DNA of 64,000 nucleotides from contig CASDRS010000004.1 of assembly GCA_949283255.1 (NCBI GenBank), positions 62,001 to 126,000 of the forward strand. The letters are read 5' to 3'. The stretch is from an uncultured bacterium. Lineage in GTDB: Bacteria; Cyanobacteriota; Vampirovibrionia; Gastranaerophilales; Gastranaerophilaceae. The translations under genes and the position numbers were made by a program. Under the pieces are notes generated by a model that did no database searches, was not told the origin of the DNA, and saw nothing but the letters and a program-made list of their open reading frames with translations. Below, in pieces: positions 45,137-54,537 of this stretch. Numbering within the stretch: position 1 is the stretch's first letter; each line of letters begins with the position of its first letter.

Positions 45137-46763
45137 AATAAACCCTCTTAATTCCACGAACAGAATTTATACAATATATTGAATCAGCCTTCTTTAAATC
45201 ATCAAAATAAAGAACTTTTTCTTCGCAAACCCCGCATTCGACAAGGCTCTGCCTCAAAACTCCATTCAAAAGACCGCATCTTAATGGCGGAGTATAAAAC
45301 TTTCCACCAATTTCGACCAAAACATTTGTTCTTGCACCTTCTGTTAATTCACCTTTTTCATTAAAAAATATTTCATCATACAACTCCCCTGCCGAGATTT
45401 TTCGATACGTATCAGCATAGAAAGGTCTGTATGTTGTCTTGTATCCTAACAGATAATTAGTTGACGAAGTGCTAATTGGGGATATTTTAACATTATTTAT
45501 ATGAGTTCTTTCATACTGCTTATATTCTACATTGTATTGTCCGTCTTTTCTTAACAAAATCCGCATAATACCATTCTGTTCAGGCTTTATTTTTTCTAAT
45601 TCTTTATTAAATTTAAAACCCAAATCTCTTGCTGAATTTCTTAACCTATCAATATGCTCTTCCCCTAAAAACATTTTACCGTTATTTACCTTAATCGTCT
45701 CCACAAGCGAATAGTCTGAATGTAAAAATCTTGTTTTTGTAATAGTTTCTTCCCACTCAGCACGTGCTGAAGAATCCCACACAACAGCCCCGCCAACACG
45801 ACATCTAAAATCTTTTTCATCACGTTTCTTCTGCAAAATTCTTATAGGAACACTAAAAACAATTTCATCAGGTGCAAGATATCCGATAGCTCCGCAATAA
45901 ATATCCCTTAAACCTTTTTCTAATTTATCGATTATATGCATAGTACTTATTTTGGGTGCACCTGTAATAGAACCGCAAGGAAAAATTGCTCTCATTAAAG
46001 TTGAAAGTCTTATATCATCTCTTAATTCGGCTTGAACCTCAGACGTCATTTGATGTAGTGTCTTATGAGTTTCAATTTCAAAAAGCTTGTCTACTTTTAC
46101 ACTGCCTGTTTTTGCGATACGTCCAAGATCATTACGTAACAAATCAACTATCATAACATTTTCAGCTCGATTTTTCACATCATTTTGTAAAAACTCGATA
46201 TTAGCCCTATCCTCCAAATAATCTCGACCACGTCCGATAGTTCCCTTCATTGGTTTGGTTAATATATGACGTCCATCGAGCTTGAAAAACAATTCCGGCG
46301 AAAATGACAACACTGTATCATATTCATTTTTAAAAAAGGCATTATAAGGAGTTCTTTGACTATTTAACAAAAACTCGTATAAATCCAACTCTTCTCCATC
46401 AAAACGGACTTTCCAATCATAGGTATAATTAACTTCATAAGAATTTCCATCTCTAATTTCACTTTTGATACTTTCAACAGCATTACTATATTCATCAAAA
46501 GTAATGTCCGCACAAGAATCAATTGCAACACTGGCCAAGTTTGCCGGAGAATATTTTTTATAATCATCAAAAACTTCAAAATAGCACAAAGGATAATCTG
46601 AAGAATAATGACCCTTCCAAGCCTCATATCTTACATAACCTACAACATAATGAGTTTTAGCCAAGGCCTCCGCCTCATCCAATAAACTATAAACTTCTTC
46701 TGAATTAAAAGCTTTCAATATTTTAATAGGATGCTCAAACAATTTATCTTTATATATTATCAT
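45123..46763 (-). CDS. PabB-PabC fusion: aminodeoxychorismate synthase and lyase
   Basis: A fused enzyme of p-aminobenzoate synthesis. About 546 residues from the ATG at 46763. The N-terminal synthase part has ILTKPMKGTIGRGRDY near 165, with Lys at the position of the covalent Lys in PabB rather than the Ala of TrpE, and DLLRNDLGRI and CGSITGAPK. The C-terminal part is a fold-type IV PLP lyase: YKTTYRPFYADTYRK with the PLP Lys, and GELTEGARTNVLV. A minus-strand TAAAAT lies 7 bases before the ATG. Together with pabA it converts chorismate to p-aminobenzoate. Confidence 0.94.
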   Translation of the reverse strand: MIIYKDKLFEHPIKILKAFNSEEVYSLLDEAEALAKTHYVVGYVRYEAWKGHYSSDYPLCYFEVFDDYKKYSPANLASVAIDSCADITFDEYSNAVESIKSEIRDGNSYEVNYTYDWKVRFDGEELDLYEFLLNSQRTPYNAFFKNEYDTVLSFSPELFFKLDGRHILTKPMKGTIGRGRDYLEDRANIEFLQNDVKNRAENVMIVDLLRNDLGRIAKTGSVKVDKLFEIETHKTLHQMTSEVQAELRDDIRLSTLMRAIFPCGSITGAPKISTMHIIDKLEKGLRDIYCGAIGYLAPDEIVFSVPIRILQKKRDEKDFRCRVGGAVVWDSSARAEWEETITKTRFLHSDYSLVETIKVNNGKMFLGEEHIDRLRNSARDLGFKFNKELEKIKPEQNGIMRILLRKDGQYNVEYKQYERTHINNVKISPISTSSTNYLLGYKTTYRPFYADTYRKISAGELYDEIFFNEKGELTEGARTNVLVEIGGKFYTPPLRCGLLNGVLRQSLVECGVCEEKVLYFDDLKKADSIYCINSVRGIKRVYCDFN

Positions 46764-46829
46764 AGGATAAATTTTACAGCATGACTGCAAAAGTTGCAAG
46801 AGGCATACAAATATGCTAAACTCCAATAT

Positions 46830-48212
46830 ATGAATTTCTGGAATGAGCAAAAAATAAAAGAGGCCCTGCCTGATGCTAGATTATATAACATCCCGCCAAA
46901 TTGGACAGCAAGCGGACTTGTAATTTGGCACGACAATATAGTGGATGATGCAATAATACTTATAAGAAGAACAGGAGAAAAACGAGGTATTCTACCTAAA
47001 AAAATACCTGAATTACTCCATCAAGTTTCAGCAATAATGACAACAAATGCAACAGAATTTTTCAAATATAACAAACCAATTATAGAAATTCCCGCAAACA
47101 GCAGCAATGCAATAATAAATCTTGCACGCTATATAAGAAGCAATTTCACAGGCAAAGTCTGTGCTATCACAGGAAGTTCCGGAAAATCTACAACCACACA
47201 ACTGGTATATGATGTTTTGGCATCTAAATACAAAACTAATGCCAATCTCAACAAATTTAACACATCATGGGGAATTTCGTGGAACATGACACTATTTAAT
47301 CCGAGCGCTGATTATTGGGTCATTGAAACCTCACTAGGTGGCGGAATGAGCAGAAACTCTGCTATTACCAAACCTGACTATGCAGTTATTACAAACATTG
47401 CTCCCGTTCATTTAAAAGAAGGAATGAGTATAAGAGATATTGCAAACGAAAAAAGCCATATCTTTAATTCGATGAAAGAGAATTCTACTGCAATTCTATA
47501 CAGCGAAACAAACTACTTTGAGCTACTTAAAAACAGTGCAAAATTTAAAAACCTAAATATTATAACATTCGGGAAAAGTGAAAATGCTGATATTAAAATT
47601 CATCAAGAAGAACATTGTTCAGGATTTATCATAAAAGGCAAAAAATATCTTTTTGAAGGTCAAACTTTTGCAGATCACATTTTGCTTGATATGGCAGCAG
47701 CTTGCGCGATAGGGCTGAGCGAAAAACTTTCACCAGAAGAAATTTTGAGCGTACTCAAAGATTTCAAACCGATAGAAGGTCGCGGTGAAACTTTTACAAT
47801 CAAGCTATCAGACAATAAAACATTTAACCTGACAGATGAATCTTACAATGCAAACCCGATATCAATGCAAGCTGCTATCGAAGGGTTTGGAAACTTACAC
47901 CCAAAAGAAAATAAAATTCTGATACTCGGAGATATGGCAGAATGCGGTCCCGAATCTACTAAATATCACGCCGAAATTGCAGAACCAATCAGAAAAATCA
48001 AACCTTCTAAAATTATCTTATGCGGGAAAGATATAAAAAATTTATACGAAGAAATCAAAAACGAATTTGAGTGCCACTACTTTGACAATATTAATGAAAT
48101 GAATAATAACTTGCAAAAACTTATAGACAACAATTCATTTGTAATGGTAAAATCTTCTCATTCGAGTTTACTCTACGAAACTGTCAACTTTTTAAAAAAA
48201 GCCGGCGTCTAA
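46830..48212 (+). CDS. MurF-like Mur ligase
   Basis: A 460-residue ATP-dependent ligase. The P-loop CAITGSSGKSTTTQLV near 118, the carbamoyl-Lys region, FNLTDESYNANPISMQAA near 330 and ILGDMAECGPES near 370 match UDP-MurNAc-tripeptide:D-Ala-D-Ala ligase MurF. The GSSGKSTT form and unusual N-terminus (IPPNWTASGLVIWHD) differ from standard MurF, so it could instead be a relative with another substrate. It is not beside murE. The start at 46830 is chosen over 46794 because the longer frame runs into the divergent promoter. Confidence 0.82.
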   Translation: MNFWNEQKIKEALPDARLYNIPPNWTASGLVIWHDNIVDDAIILIRRTGEKRGILPKKIPELLHQVSAIMTTNATEFFKYNKPIIEIPANSSNAIINLARYIRSNFTGKVCAITGSSGKSTTTQLVYDVLASKYKTNANLNKFNTSWGISWNMTLFNPSADYWVIETSLGGGMSRNSAITKPDYAVITNIAPVHLKEGMSIRDIANEKSHIFNSMKENSTAILYSETNYFELLKNSAKFKNLNIITFGKSENADIKIHQEEHCSGFIIKGKKYLFEGQTFADHILLDMAAACAIGLSEKLSPEEILSVLKDFKPIEGRGETFTIKLSDNKTFNLTDESYNANPISMQAAIEGFGNLHPKENKILILGDMAECGPESTKYHAEIAEPIRKIKPSKIILCGKDIKNLYEEIKNEFECHYFDNINEMNNNLQKLIDNNSFVMVKSSHSSLLYETVNFLKKAGV

Positions 48213-48229
48213 ACTAGCACCGACTTTTT
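48196..48229 (-). terminator. Minus-strand terminator inside the end of the MurF-like gene
   Basis: On the minus strand AAAAAGTCGGTG pairs with CGCCGGCTTTTT when G-U pairs are allowed; on the plus strand the same bases give two C-A mismatches. It therefore ends transcription coming from recJ and lies across the stop codon of the convergent gene. Confidence 0.65.
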
Positions 48230-48257
48230 GGAAATATAAATTTTTAAATAAGCATCT

Positions 48258-48701
48258 TTAATTATTATAAGCGTCGCTTAAACTTTTGAATTTTTTAGCA
48301 ACATCACCATACTGCGGACAATAATTATAGCTTTCTAAAGTTTCCTCGAAAAATTTTATATTATCCTTAACTGCAGATGGATCTTTTTCCTTCTTAAGAT
48401 CAATAAACTTATCAGAAGATTCAACTGCATAATCAAGAATAGAACAATTTTCTATCTTTTTATAAATATCTTTTGACTCTTTACGTTCAGTCAATAACAC
48501 TTTACAATGATTGTTTCTCAAAACAATAAATTTATTTCTTTGCTTAACATTCTTATTTGCATATTGCTCTTTTGCATAATCAACATCCTCGCAAACATTA
48601 GCAAGCGGAGACAACGGATTTGATACTACAAAATAAAAAATTGCAGATAATACTGCTAAAACTGCTAATACTATCACCCTTGTATTTTTCTTCTTTTGCA
48701 T
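48258..48701 (-). CDS. Small membrane-anchored hypothetical protein
   Basis: About 147 residues starting at the ATG at 48701, where GGAG lies 5 bases upstream. A basic N-terminus (QKKKNTR) and one membrane segment (VIVLAVLAVLSAIFYFVV, near residues 8-25) are followed by a charged, helical, Lys-rich part with four cysteines (NVCEDVDY, NNHCKVLL, ENCSIL, YNYCPQYG). The spacing suggests disulfides outside the membrane. It follows recJ after 23 bp. No family recognised. Confidence 0.75.
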   Translation of the reverse strand: MQKKKNTRVIVLAVLAVLSAIFYFVVSNPLSPLANVCEDVDYAKEQYANKNVKQRNKFIVLRNNHCKVLLTERKESKDIYKKIENCSILDYAVESSDKFIDLKKEKDPSAVKDNIKFFEETLESYNYCPQYGDVAKKFKSLSDAYNN

Positions 48702-48724
48702 AAGCTCTCCTATATTCAAGATAA

Positions 48725-51097
48725 TTATAATATCAGGTCAAATAAATTGTCAATATCTGCCAAATCATCCTCCAACAAAGAGTGTTGGAATAACTCACAC
48801 TCTTCAGAAAGAGAAACAATCTCTCCAAACTCATTGTTACTCAAAACCGAATTCAAATCTGAATTACCTACAAGTTCTACGATATAAAATTTTTCGTTTC
48901 TTTCCCGTACAGAAATAATTCCGCAATTCTCCAGTAAATCAAGAAACTCTCTTATCAAATTTTCAGACTTTCCTAAAAAGCTTGCACATCTGAGTAATTC
49001 TACCTTACCTGAGTTATTGTTACATGCAAATTTCAACATGCCATATACAGTTTTCAAAAGTTCCTTATTATCAAAACTCTTGATATCATAATGCATAAAA
49101 TGAATTGCATCAGGTCCTGTTTCTCTGATAACATCTTCAAAAGTCTCTCTATCAGCAGGGTAGTCAAAAAACATAAGCGCATCGCACTTACTCAAAGAAT
49201 TTCTATTAATAATCCTTGAATATAAGGTTTTATAATGAGCCAAAGAATCACAAATCTGCTTATTTTCCGCAAAAACTTTTATATTTAACTTTGAACCTTT
49301 AACATAATCTTCAACCAACGGCAAAATATCAGTTTTCTTTCTATGATCATAAAGTTTTACGCGGGAATTTGTTTCCTCATCACGGTCCTTAAGCTTTGGT
49401 GAATGAATATCATCAACAATAAGTTGTACATTAACCTGATTATTAAACTCATTAATTTGAGGGTGAAAAGCAACATCCAACTCATCCCCGCTAACTAAAG
49501 GGATATCTCCGCATTGCCATCTAACGCAAGTAAATTCTTTTCCACCGCATTCGATTACAAGACGCAAATGATTTTTATTCTCTCCCATCAACTTCTTTTG
49601 GACAACACGTGCTCCAGTTAGAGCAAAAACAGGACTAGGGTTTGCAGCCCCAAACGGTTCCATACGTGAAAGGTTATTAACTAAATCCACACAAATATCA
49701 TCAGGCTTCAATTCCAAATCTATATTTATAAAAGGTTTTAAATCCTTACCGTTACTAACCTCTTTTACAATACGATTCAAATGCTCTTTAACACTTTTAA
49801 ACGGAGTTTTATCAGGAGAAAAAGAAAAACCTGCTGCAAGTGAATGCCCGCCATAACCGTCAAGCAAATCTCCGATTGCATTTATCACTTCGTACAAATG
49901 AACACCTTCAATACTACGAGCGGAACATTTTATCTGCTTTGTTTCCTCGGAATAAGTCATCATAAATGTCGGCTTATAATACTTTTCAACAAGCTTTGAA
50001 GCCACAATACCTATAATCCCCACATGCCAGTTTGAATTAAACAAGACTATAGCAGGAGACCTATTGCCGTCTTTTTTGACCATCTCATCAGCCTGAGCAA
50101 AAACTTCCTGACAAAGAGTCTGACGAACTTTATTAAACTCATTAAGATTAATAATCGCCATCTCAACTTCCTGCTTGTTTTCAGAAATTAAAACTTTCAT
50201 AGCTTCTTCAACAGTATCAAGACGCCCCGAAGCATTAATCCTTGGCGCAACGCAAAAGGCTATCGTCTCGGAAGTAATGCCCTTTTCAACACTGCAACCG
50301 GCAAGCTCCAACAATCTTTTCAAACCATAATGCCGTCCTGATGAAATTAATTCCAATCCCTTTGTCACAAAATATCTGTTTTCGCCAATCAAAGGCACAA
50401 CGTCAGCTACAGTACCAACAGCAACAAACGGCAAAATTTCAGGAATAAAGTTTAGTTTTCCGTACTCTTCCAACAATGCCTGAGCTAACTTAAAGGCAAC
50501 CCCGACACCAGCAAGCGATGCCAAAGAACGAATTTGCCTTGCAGATAAATACTCATCCAGAGCATTCGGAGCTTTTGGGTTAATAATAGCAAACGCCTCC
50601 GGTAAAACTTCAGGAGCTTCGTGGTGATCAGTAATTATAACATCAATCTTAAAACTTTTTATAAAATTTACAGGCTCAATATCACTAATCCCGCAATCAA
50701 CGGAAATGATTAATTTTGGCTTTAAAGAAGTCATAAGCTTAACGAGCGCTTTTGTATCGAAGCCATGCCCCTCTTTTTCTCTGTCCGGAATAAAATAATT
50801 TACATTAGCACCCAAGTAAACTAAAGTTTTATACAAAAGTGAAGTTGAAGTAACACCGTCAGCATCAAAATCCCCATAAATAACAATTTTTTCATTATTT
50901 TGGATAGCTCGAGAGATACGCTCAACAGCTTTCTCCATATCCAAAAAAGATTTAGGAGATGTCAAATTCATCTCTAAAGGATTTAAGAACTCTTTAATTT
51001 CATCCTCAGTCTTAATCCCACGAGAATACAGAAGCCTTTCAATCAAAGACTTGTTAGCGCACTCATCTTTCTTAAAAATCCATTCCTTAACTGCCAT
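48725..51097 (-). CDS. recJ: Single-stranded-DNA-specific exonuclease RecJ
   Basis: Degrades 5' single strands in recombination and mismatch repair. At 790 residues it is longer than E. coli RecJ (577) because of a C-terminal extension of about 200 residues. The DHH core is clear: IYGDFDADGVTSTSL near 74 with metal Asps, ISVDCGIS, VIITDHHEAP near 158, and the DHHA1 part GGHSLAAGFSF near 415. A -10 TATAAT and an AGGGAT site precede the ATG. Confidence 0.95.
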   Translation of the reverse strand: MAVKEWIFKKDECANKSLIERLLYSRGIKTEDEIKEFLNPLEMNLTSPKSFLDMEKAVERISRAIQNNEKIVIYGDFDADGVTSTSLLYKTLVYLGANVNYFIPDREKEGHGFDTKALVKLMTSLKPKLIISVDCGISDIEPVNFIKSFKIDVIITDHHEAPEVLPEAFAIINPKAPNALDEYLSARQIRSLASLAGVGVAFKLAQALLEEYGKLNFIPEILPFVAVGTVADVVPLIGENRYFVTKGLELISSGRHYGLKRLLELAGCSVEKGITSETIAFCVAPRINASGRLDTVEEAMKVLISENKQEVEMAIINLNEFNKVRQTLCQEVFAQADEMVKKDGNRSPAIVLFNSNWHVGIIGIVASKLVEKYYKPTFMMTYSEETKQIKCSARSIEGVHLYEVINAIGDLLDGYGGHSLAAGFSFSPDKTPFKSVKEHLNRIVKEVSNGKDLKPFINIDLELKPDDICVDLVNNLSRMEPFGAANPSPVFALTGARVVQKKLMGENKNHLRLVIECGGKEFTCVRWQCGDIPLVSGDELDVAFHPQINEFNNQVNVQLIVDDIHSPKLKDRDEETNSRVKLYDHRKKTDILPLVEDYVKGSKLNIKVFAENKQICDSLAHYKTLYSRIINRNSLSKCDALMFFDYPADRETFEDVIRETGPDAIHFMHYDIKSFDNKELLKTVYGMLKFACNNNSGKVELLRCASFLGKSENLIREFLDLLENCGIISVRERNEKFYIVELVGNSDLNSVLSNNEFGEIVSLSEECELFQHSLLEDDLADIDNLFDLIL

Positions 51098-51204
51098 AAT
51101 TCTATCCCTGATAAAATTATATCACGAAATAAACGAACAAATAACATCCGAAATTACAAAGCGAACTTATTCTTCAAATACTTGAAAGAAGGCTTTCTCA
51201 TTTC

Positions 51205-52476
51205 CTATAGCGGCAATTTAATACAAAACTCTGTTCTTACGTTTTCTTCACTCTTAACAACAATTTCTCCGCCATGCGAAACTATTATTTGTTGAGAAAG
51301 ATACAAACCCAATCCTGTACCTATCTTACGGAACTTCTTTGACGCCGAATAGTATTTATTGAAAATATGTTTAATATCACTTTCAGAAATTCCCTGCCCG
51401 TAATCTATTACGGAAATCGTTATATATTTTGGAACTTCACCTATTTCAATATCTATACCCTTTTTCGTGTTACTGTGATAAATCGCATTTGTAATAAGGT
51501 TCTTGATAACTCGCTCCAGCTGCAGAGGATCAGCCGTAACCTTAATATTACGTCCGAGTTTAAAATTAACCTTCAATCCTGCATCAGCAGCAATAGGAGC
51601 CATATCATCAACAATTTTGGTAATAAACTCATTTAATTTTATATTTTCTTTAAAGAGCTTTATACCGCCATCCTTTATTTTATAAGTTTCCAAAACAATC
51701 TGTACTAAATTCAAAAGCTCCTTATTAGAAGTCTGCATGTTTTTTATTGCAAGTTTTTGTTTATCGTTAATCTCTCCAAACTTACCACTTAACAAAAACC
51801 CCAAAATATTAGCTTCAGCAACAATCGGAACCTTCAAATCGTGAGTTAAGGTTGCAACAAAATCTTCTTTCAAAGTCTCGATTTCTCTTTCTGTCGTAAC
51901 ATCCTTAATGATTAGGACATAACGCTTTTTATTGTCTTCCGTAGACAATCTGATAGAACTCATTACAAAATTATTCGTCGGAGTATGCTTGATAAATATA
52001 TCTTTGCTTGTCATTCGATCAAGATGAACAGCTTCCGGAAACTGAACAAAATCTGTTATATTGTGTCCTATAATATCAGAACCTTTCACCCCGAACCAGC
52101 TAGTTATTTTTGGCGTAACCCTCAAAATATGAAGCTGATCATTCACAATAAGTATCCCATCAGACAAAGAATTGATAACAGACTCTAAAAGCTTATTCTG
52201 ACGCATCAATTCACCCTGATACTCAATAATCATTTTTTCACGATCATTAAGGGTCTCAACCATCCTGTTAATACTATCCGTAACATTTTGATATGTAGGA
52301 TGATCAAGTTTTTCTATCTTAGTAGACAAATCCCCGTACCTGATAGAATTTACAGTATTAGTAACAGTTCCCAAATAATCATTAATTTTTGACCAACGCT
52401 TGTTAGCCTGCCTTGTTATCAAAAATAACAAAATAAATACAACTATAATTCCAATATTTATGATATACCAAAGCAT
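51205..52476 (-). CDS. Membrane sensor histidine kinase with HAMP-like and PAS domains
   Basis: A 423-residue sensor with one membrane segment (residues 2-22), a HAMP-like linker, a coiled coil, a PAS domain (about 98-195: SLSDGILIVNDQLHILRVTP), then HisKA with the phosphorylated His in ATLTHDLKVPIVAEA near 213, and a HATPase: NLITNAIYHS, IDYGQGISESD, and GTGLGLYLSQQ. No large external domain, so the signal is cytoplasmic or membrane. No response regulator lies beside it. The promoter is the palindrome at 52520. Confidence 0.94.
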   Translation of the reverse strand: MLWYIINIGIIVVFILLFLITRQANKRWSKINDYLGTVTNTVNSIRYGDLSTKIEKLDHPTYQNVTDSINRMVETLNDREKMIIEYQGELMRQNKLLESVINSLSDGILIVNDQLHILRVTPKITSWFGVKGSDIIGHNITDFVQFPEAVHLDRMTSKDIFIKHTPTNNFVMSSIRLSTEDNKKRYVLIIKDVTTEREIETLKEDFVATLTHDLKVPIVAEANILGFLLSGKFGEINDKQKLAIKNMQTSNKELLNLVQIVLETYKIKDGGIKLFKENIKLNEFITKIVDDMAPIAADAGLKVNFKLGRNIKVTADPLQLERVIKNLITNAIYHSNTKKGIDIEIGEVPKYITISVIDYGQGISESDIKHIFNKYYSASKKFRKIGTGLGLYLSQQIIVSHGGEIVVKSEENVRTEFCIKLPL

Positions 52477-52519
52477 CTTTACGTTTGTTAACCTTAACTG
52501 CTTATTTGCCGATTTATGA

Positions 52520-52529
52520 TATAATTATA
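52520..52529. promoter_or_regulatory. Palindromic TATAATTATA serving divergent genes
   Basis: TATAATTATA reads TATAAT on both strands. It lies 48-57 bases before the kinase start on the minus strand and before the KdsC-like start on the plus strand, so one palindromic -10 may drive both. Confidence 0.55.
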
Positions 52530-52576
52530 GCAGATAGGGAATAAGTTGTTAATACTTTAAAGGAAGTAATGAATAA

Positions 52577-53053
52577 ATGTTAAAATTGCCAGATACTATT
52601 AAGTGGATTATAACCGACTTCGACGGAGTAATTACCGACAATTTTGTATACATAAACGAGGATCACTCAAGGACAAGACGACTTAATTTTCAAGATATAA
52701 TCGGGATGAACGAACTGAGAAAAAAAGGAATCGAAATCGCAATAATCTCAGGCGAAAGAAATCCGGCTATCGAATTTTTGACAGACAAATTTAACCTAAA
52801 AGAAGTTCACCAAAAAATATCCAACAAAATTGACGTTATGAAAACTATCATCAATAAATACAATATTTCTCAAGAAGAATATGTATATATTGGAGATGAC
52901 ATAAACGATTTGGAATGTTTAAAATATGCAAAATACAAAATAACAGTTCCACATGCTGTTGATAAAGTAAAACAGACCGACGGCATACAAATTACTGAAA
53001 AAGAAAGTGGTTTTGGAGCATTTAGAGAGGTAGCGGATTGTTTGACAAATTAA
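52577..53053 (+). CDS. KdsC-like HAD phosphatase, second copy
   Basis: A 158-residue member of the KdsC/NeuA-C-terminal phosphatase group, a paralogue of the gene at 15299. Motif I is IITDFDGVITDN near residue 11, then IAIISGERNPAIE, the Lys in HQKISNKIDVMK, and YIGDDINDLECL. AAAGGA lies upstream. It starts an operon with the TPR gene (16-bp overlap) and lysC. Kdo or a nonulosonate phosphate could be its substrate; I cannot decide. Confidence 0.85.
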   Translation: MLKLPDTIKWIITDFDGVITDNFVYINEDHSRTRRLNFQDIIGMNELRKKGIEIAIISGERNPAIEFLTDKFNLKEVHQKISNKIDVMKTIINKYNISQEEYVYIGDDINDLECLKYAKYKITVPHAVDKVKQTDGIQITEKESGFGAFREVADCLTN

Positions 53054-54537
53054 AAAAAGTTATTGAAAAAATAACACACCTGAGCGCAAAACTTGATAAA
53101 TATGCAAAAGATTCAATAATCCAAGCTATGCCTTCATTGGCATTCGTAAACAGAGCGAAAAAATGTATCGAAAATGCAGATTTTCAAGAAGCTGAACGCA
53201 TACTTAATGAAGCAAGAGAACTTCCGCAAGAAGATGCACTTGTGTACAAATATCTTGGGATAGTACAAGAGCGCACCGGAAGATTAGAAGAAGCTATTGT
53301 CTCTTACAAAAAATCAGCAAACCTTAACAACCATGATAAAGAAATCTGGCGACTTCTGGGCTTTGCGCTTGTAAACACAGGCAAGAGCAAAGAAGCCGAA
53401 GAATCTTTTGAAAATGCAAACAAAATATCTTCGATGAACACAGACGTTTTTGCAGGATGGGGAATGGCACTTATGAAGCAGAAACGTTACACCGAAGCTC
53501 ACGAAAAATTTATGGAAGCCGTAAGGATTAATAAATATAATCTTATGGCACTGCTACTCGCAGCTATAATGGAAGTAAGGACAGGCCAATACAATGAAGC
53601 CGAAACTAAATTGAGCTTCCTTGCAAACGTTAGTCCTAATGAAACAAACAACTACGAATATGCTAATTTAAAATACCTGAAAGGCGACTGGGATAACGCA
53701 ATTCATTATGCTAAAAAAGCCATAGCATTTAACAAAAACATGCTCCCGGCATATCTTCTTTTAGGTAAACTGTACGCAATAAAAGCCCAAAAAGCAGATA
53801 GCCTCAACACATACGAAGAAGCTTTTAAAAGAGAATTACTTACACAACATCTGTTCTTTGACTGGGGCGTAACGTTACAAATATTTGATGAGTTTGAATT
53901 AGCAAAAGAAAAATTTGAAAAAGCTCTTGAGCTTGCGCCGGAAGATGAGGAAAACAAAGCAGGCGTCGCCTTAACTCTTGCAGGATTAGGCTCTATTGAA
54001 GAAGCAGAAAATATACTCAACACTATAAAAACGCTGGATGATACAAATTACGTCTACTCAAAAGCTAAAGCTCTGATAAACTTCCAAAACGGACAATATA
54101 AAGAAGCTTTGGAAAAATTCAAATCAATTAAAGACCAAATATCATTCGATATCTCTTTAAACTTATATATAGCAATATCCTACGATGCATTGGGAGATAA
54201 AAATAATGCAAAGGAATATTACGAAAAAAGTTTGGTAGAAAACCCATCCGACATAAAAGTTTACCTAAAATATGCAGATTTCTTAATAAATAATGAAGAA
54301 TATGAAAACGCACAAAGGAAGCTAAGACGAGCACAAAAGCTAAGTGAAAATAACTTAGACATTTTAAACAGATTATTTCATGTTAGTTACATACTTGTAA
54401 AAGGAAATAATTGTGAATATAATGTGAGAGAAACCCTATCAATCGGTGATAAAATCAAAAATATTAATGAGGGTGAATTCAAATACCCAAACGAATATTC
54501 AGACTTGAGAAATATGTATAAGCAGGTAGAAAATTGA
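53038..54537 (+). CDS. Tetratricopeptide-repeat protein
   Basis: A 499-residue protein made of about a dozen TPR helical hairpins (VYKYLGIVQERTGRLEEAIV; WRLLGFALVNTGKSKEAEES; and so on), which form a solenoid for protein contacts. There is no signal peptide or membrane segment. The start is a TTG at 53038 with GAGAGG 8 bases before it, and the gene overlaps its neighbours on both sides (16 bp and 4 bp), so it is translationally coupled. Confidence 0.9.
   Translation: MFDKLKKVIEKITHLSAKLDKYAKDSIIQAMPSLAFVNRAKKCIENADFQEAERILNEARELPQEDALVYKYLGIVQERTGRLEEAIVSYKKSANLNNHDKEIWRLLGFALVNTGKSKEAEESFENANKISSMNTDVFAGWGMALMKQKRYTEAHEKFMEAVRINKYNLMALLLAAIMEVRTGQYNEAETKLSFLANVSPNETNNYEYANLKYLKGDWDNAIHYAKKAIAFNKNMLPAYLLLGKLYAIKAQKADSLNTYEEAFKRELLTQHLFFDWGVTLQIFDEFELAKEKFEKALELAPEDEENKAGVALTLAGLGSIEEAENILNTIKTLDDTNYVYSKAKALINFQNGQYKEALEKFKSIKDQISFDISLNLYIAISYDALGDKNNAKEYYEKSLVENPSDIKVYLKYADFLINNEEYENAQRKLRRAQKLSENNLDILNRLFHVSYILVKGNNCEYNVRETLSIGDKIKNINEGEFKYPNEYSDLRNMYKQVEN

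Noticed and set aside
45157-45157. Start of pabA at 45157
   Set aside because: GTG at 45136 has AAGAGGG at the right distance and matches the family N-terminus.
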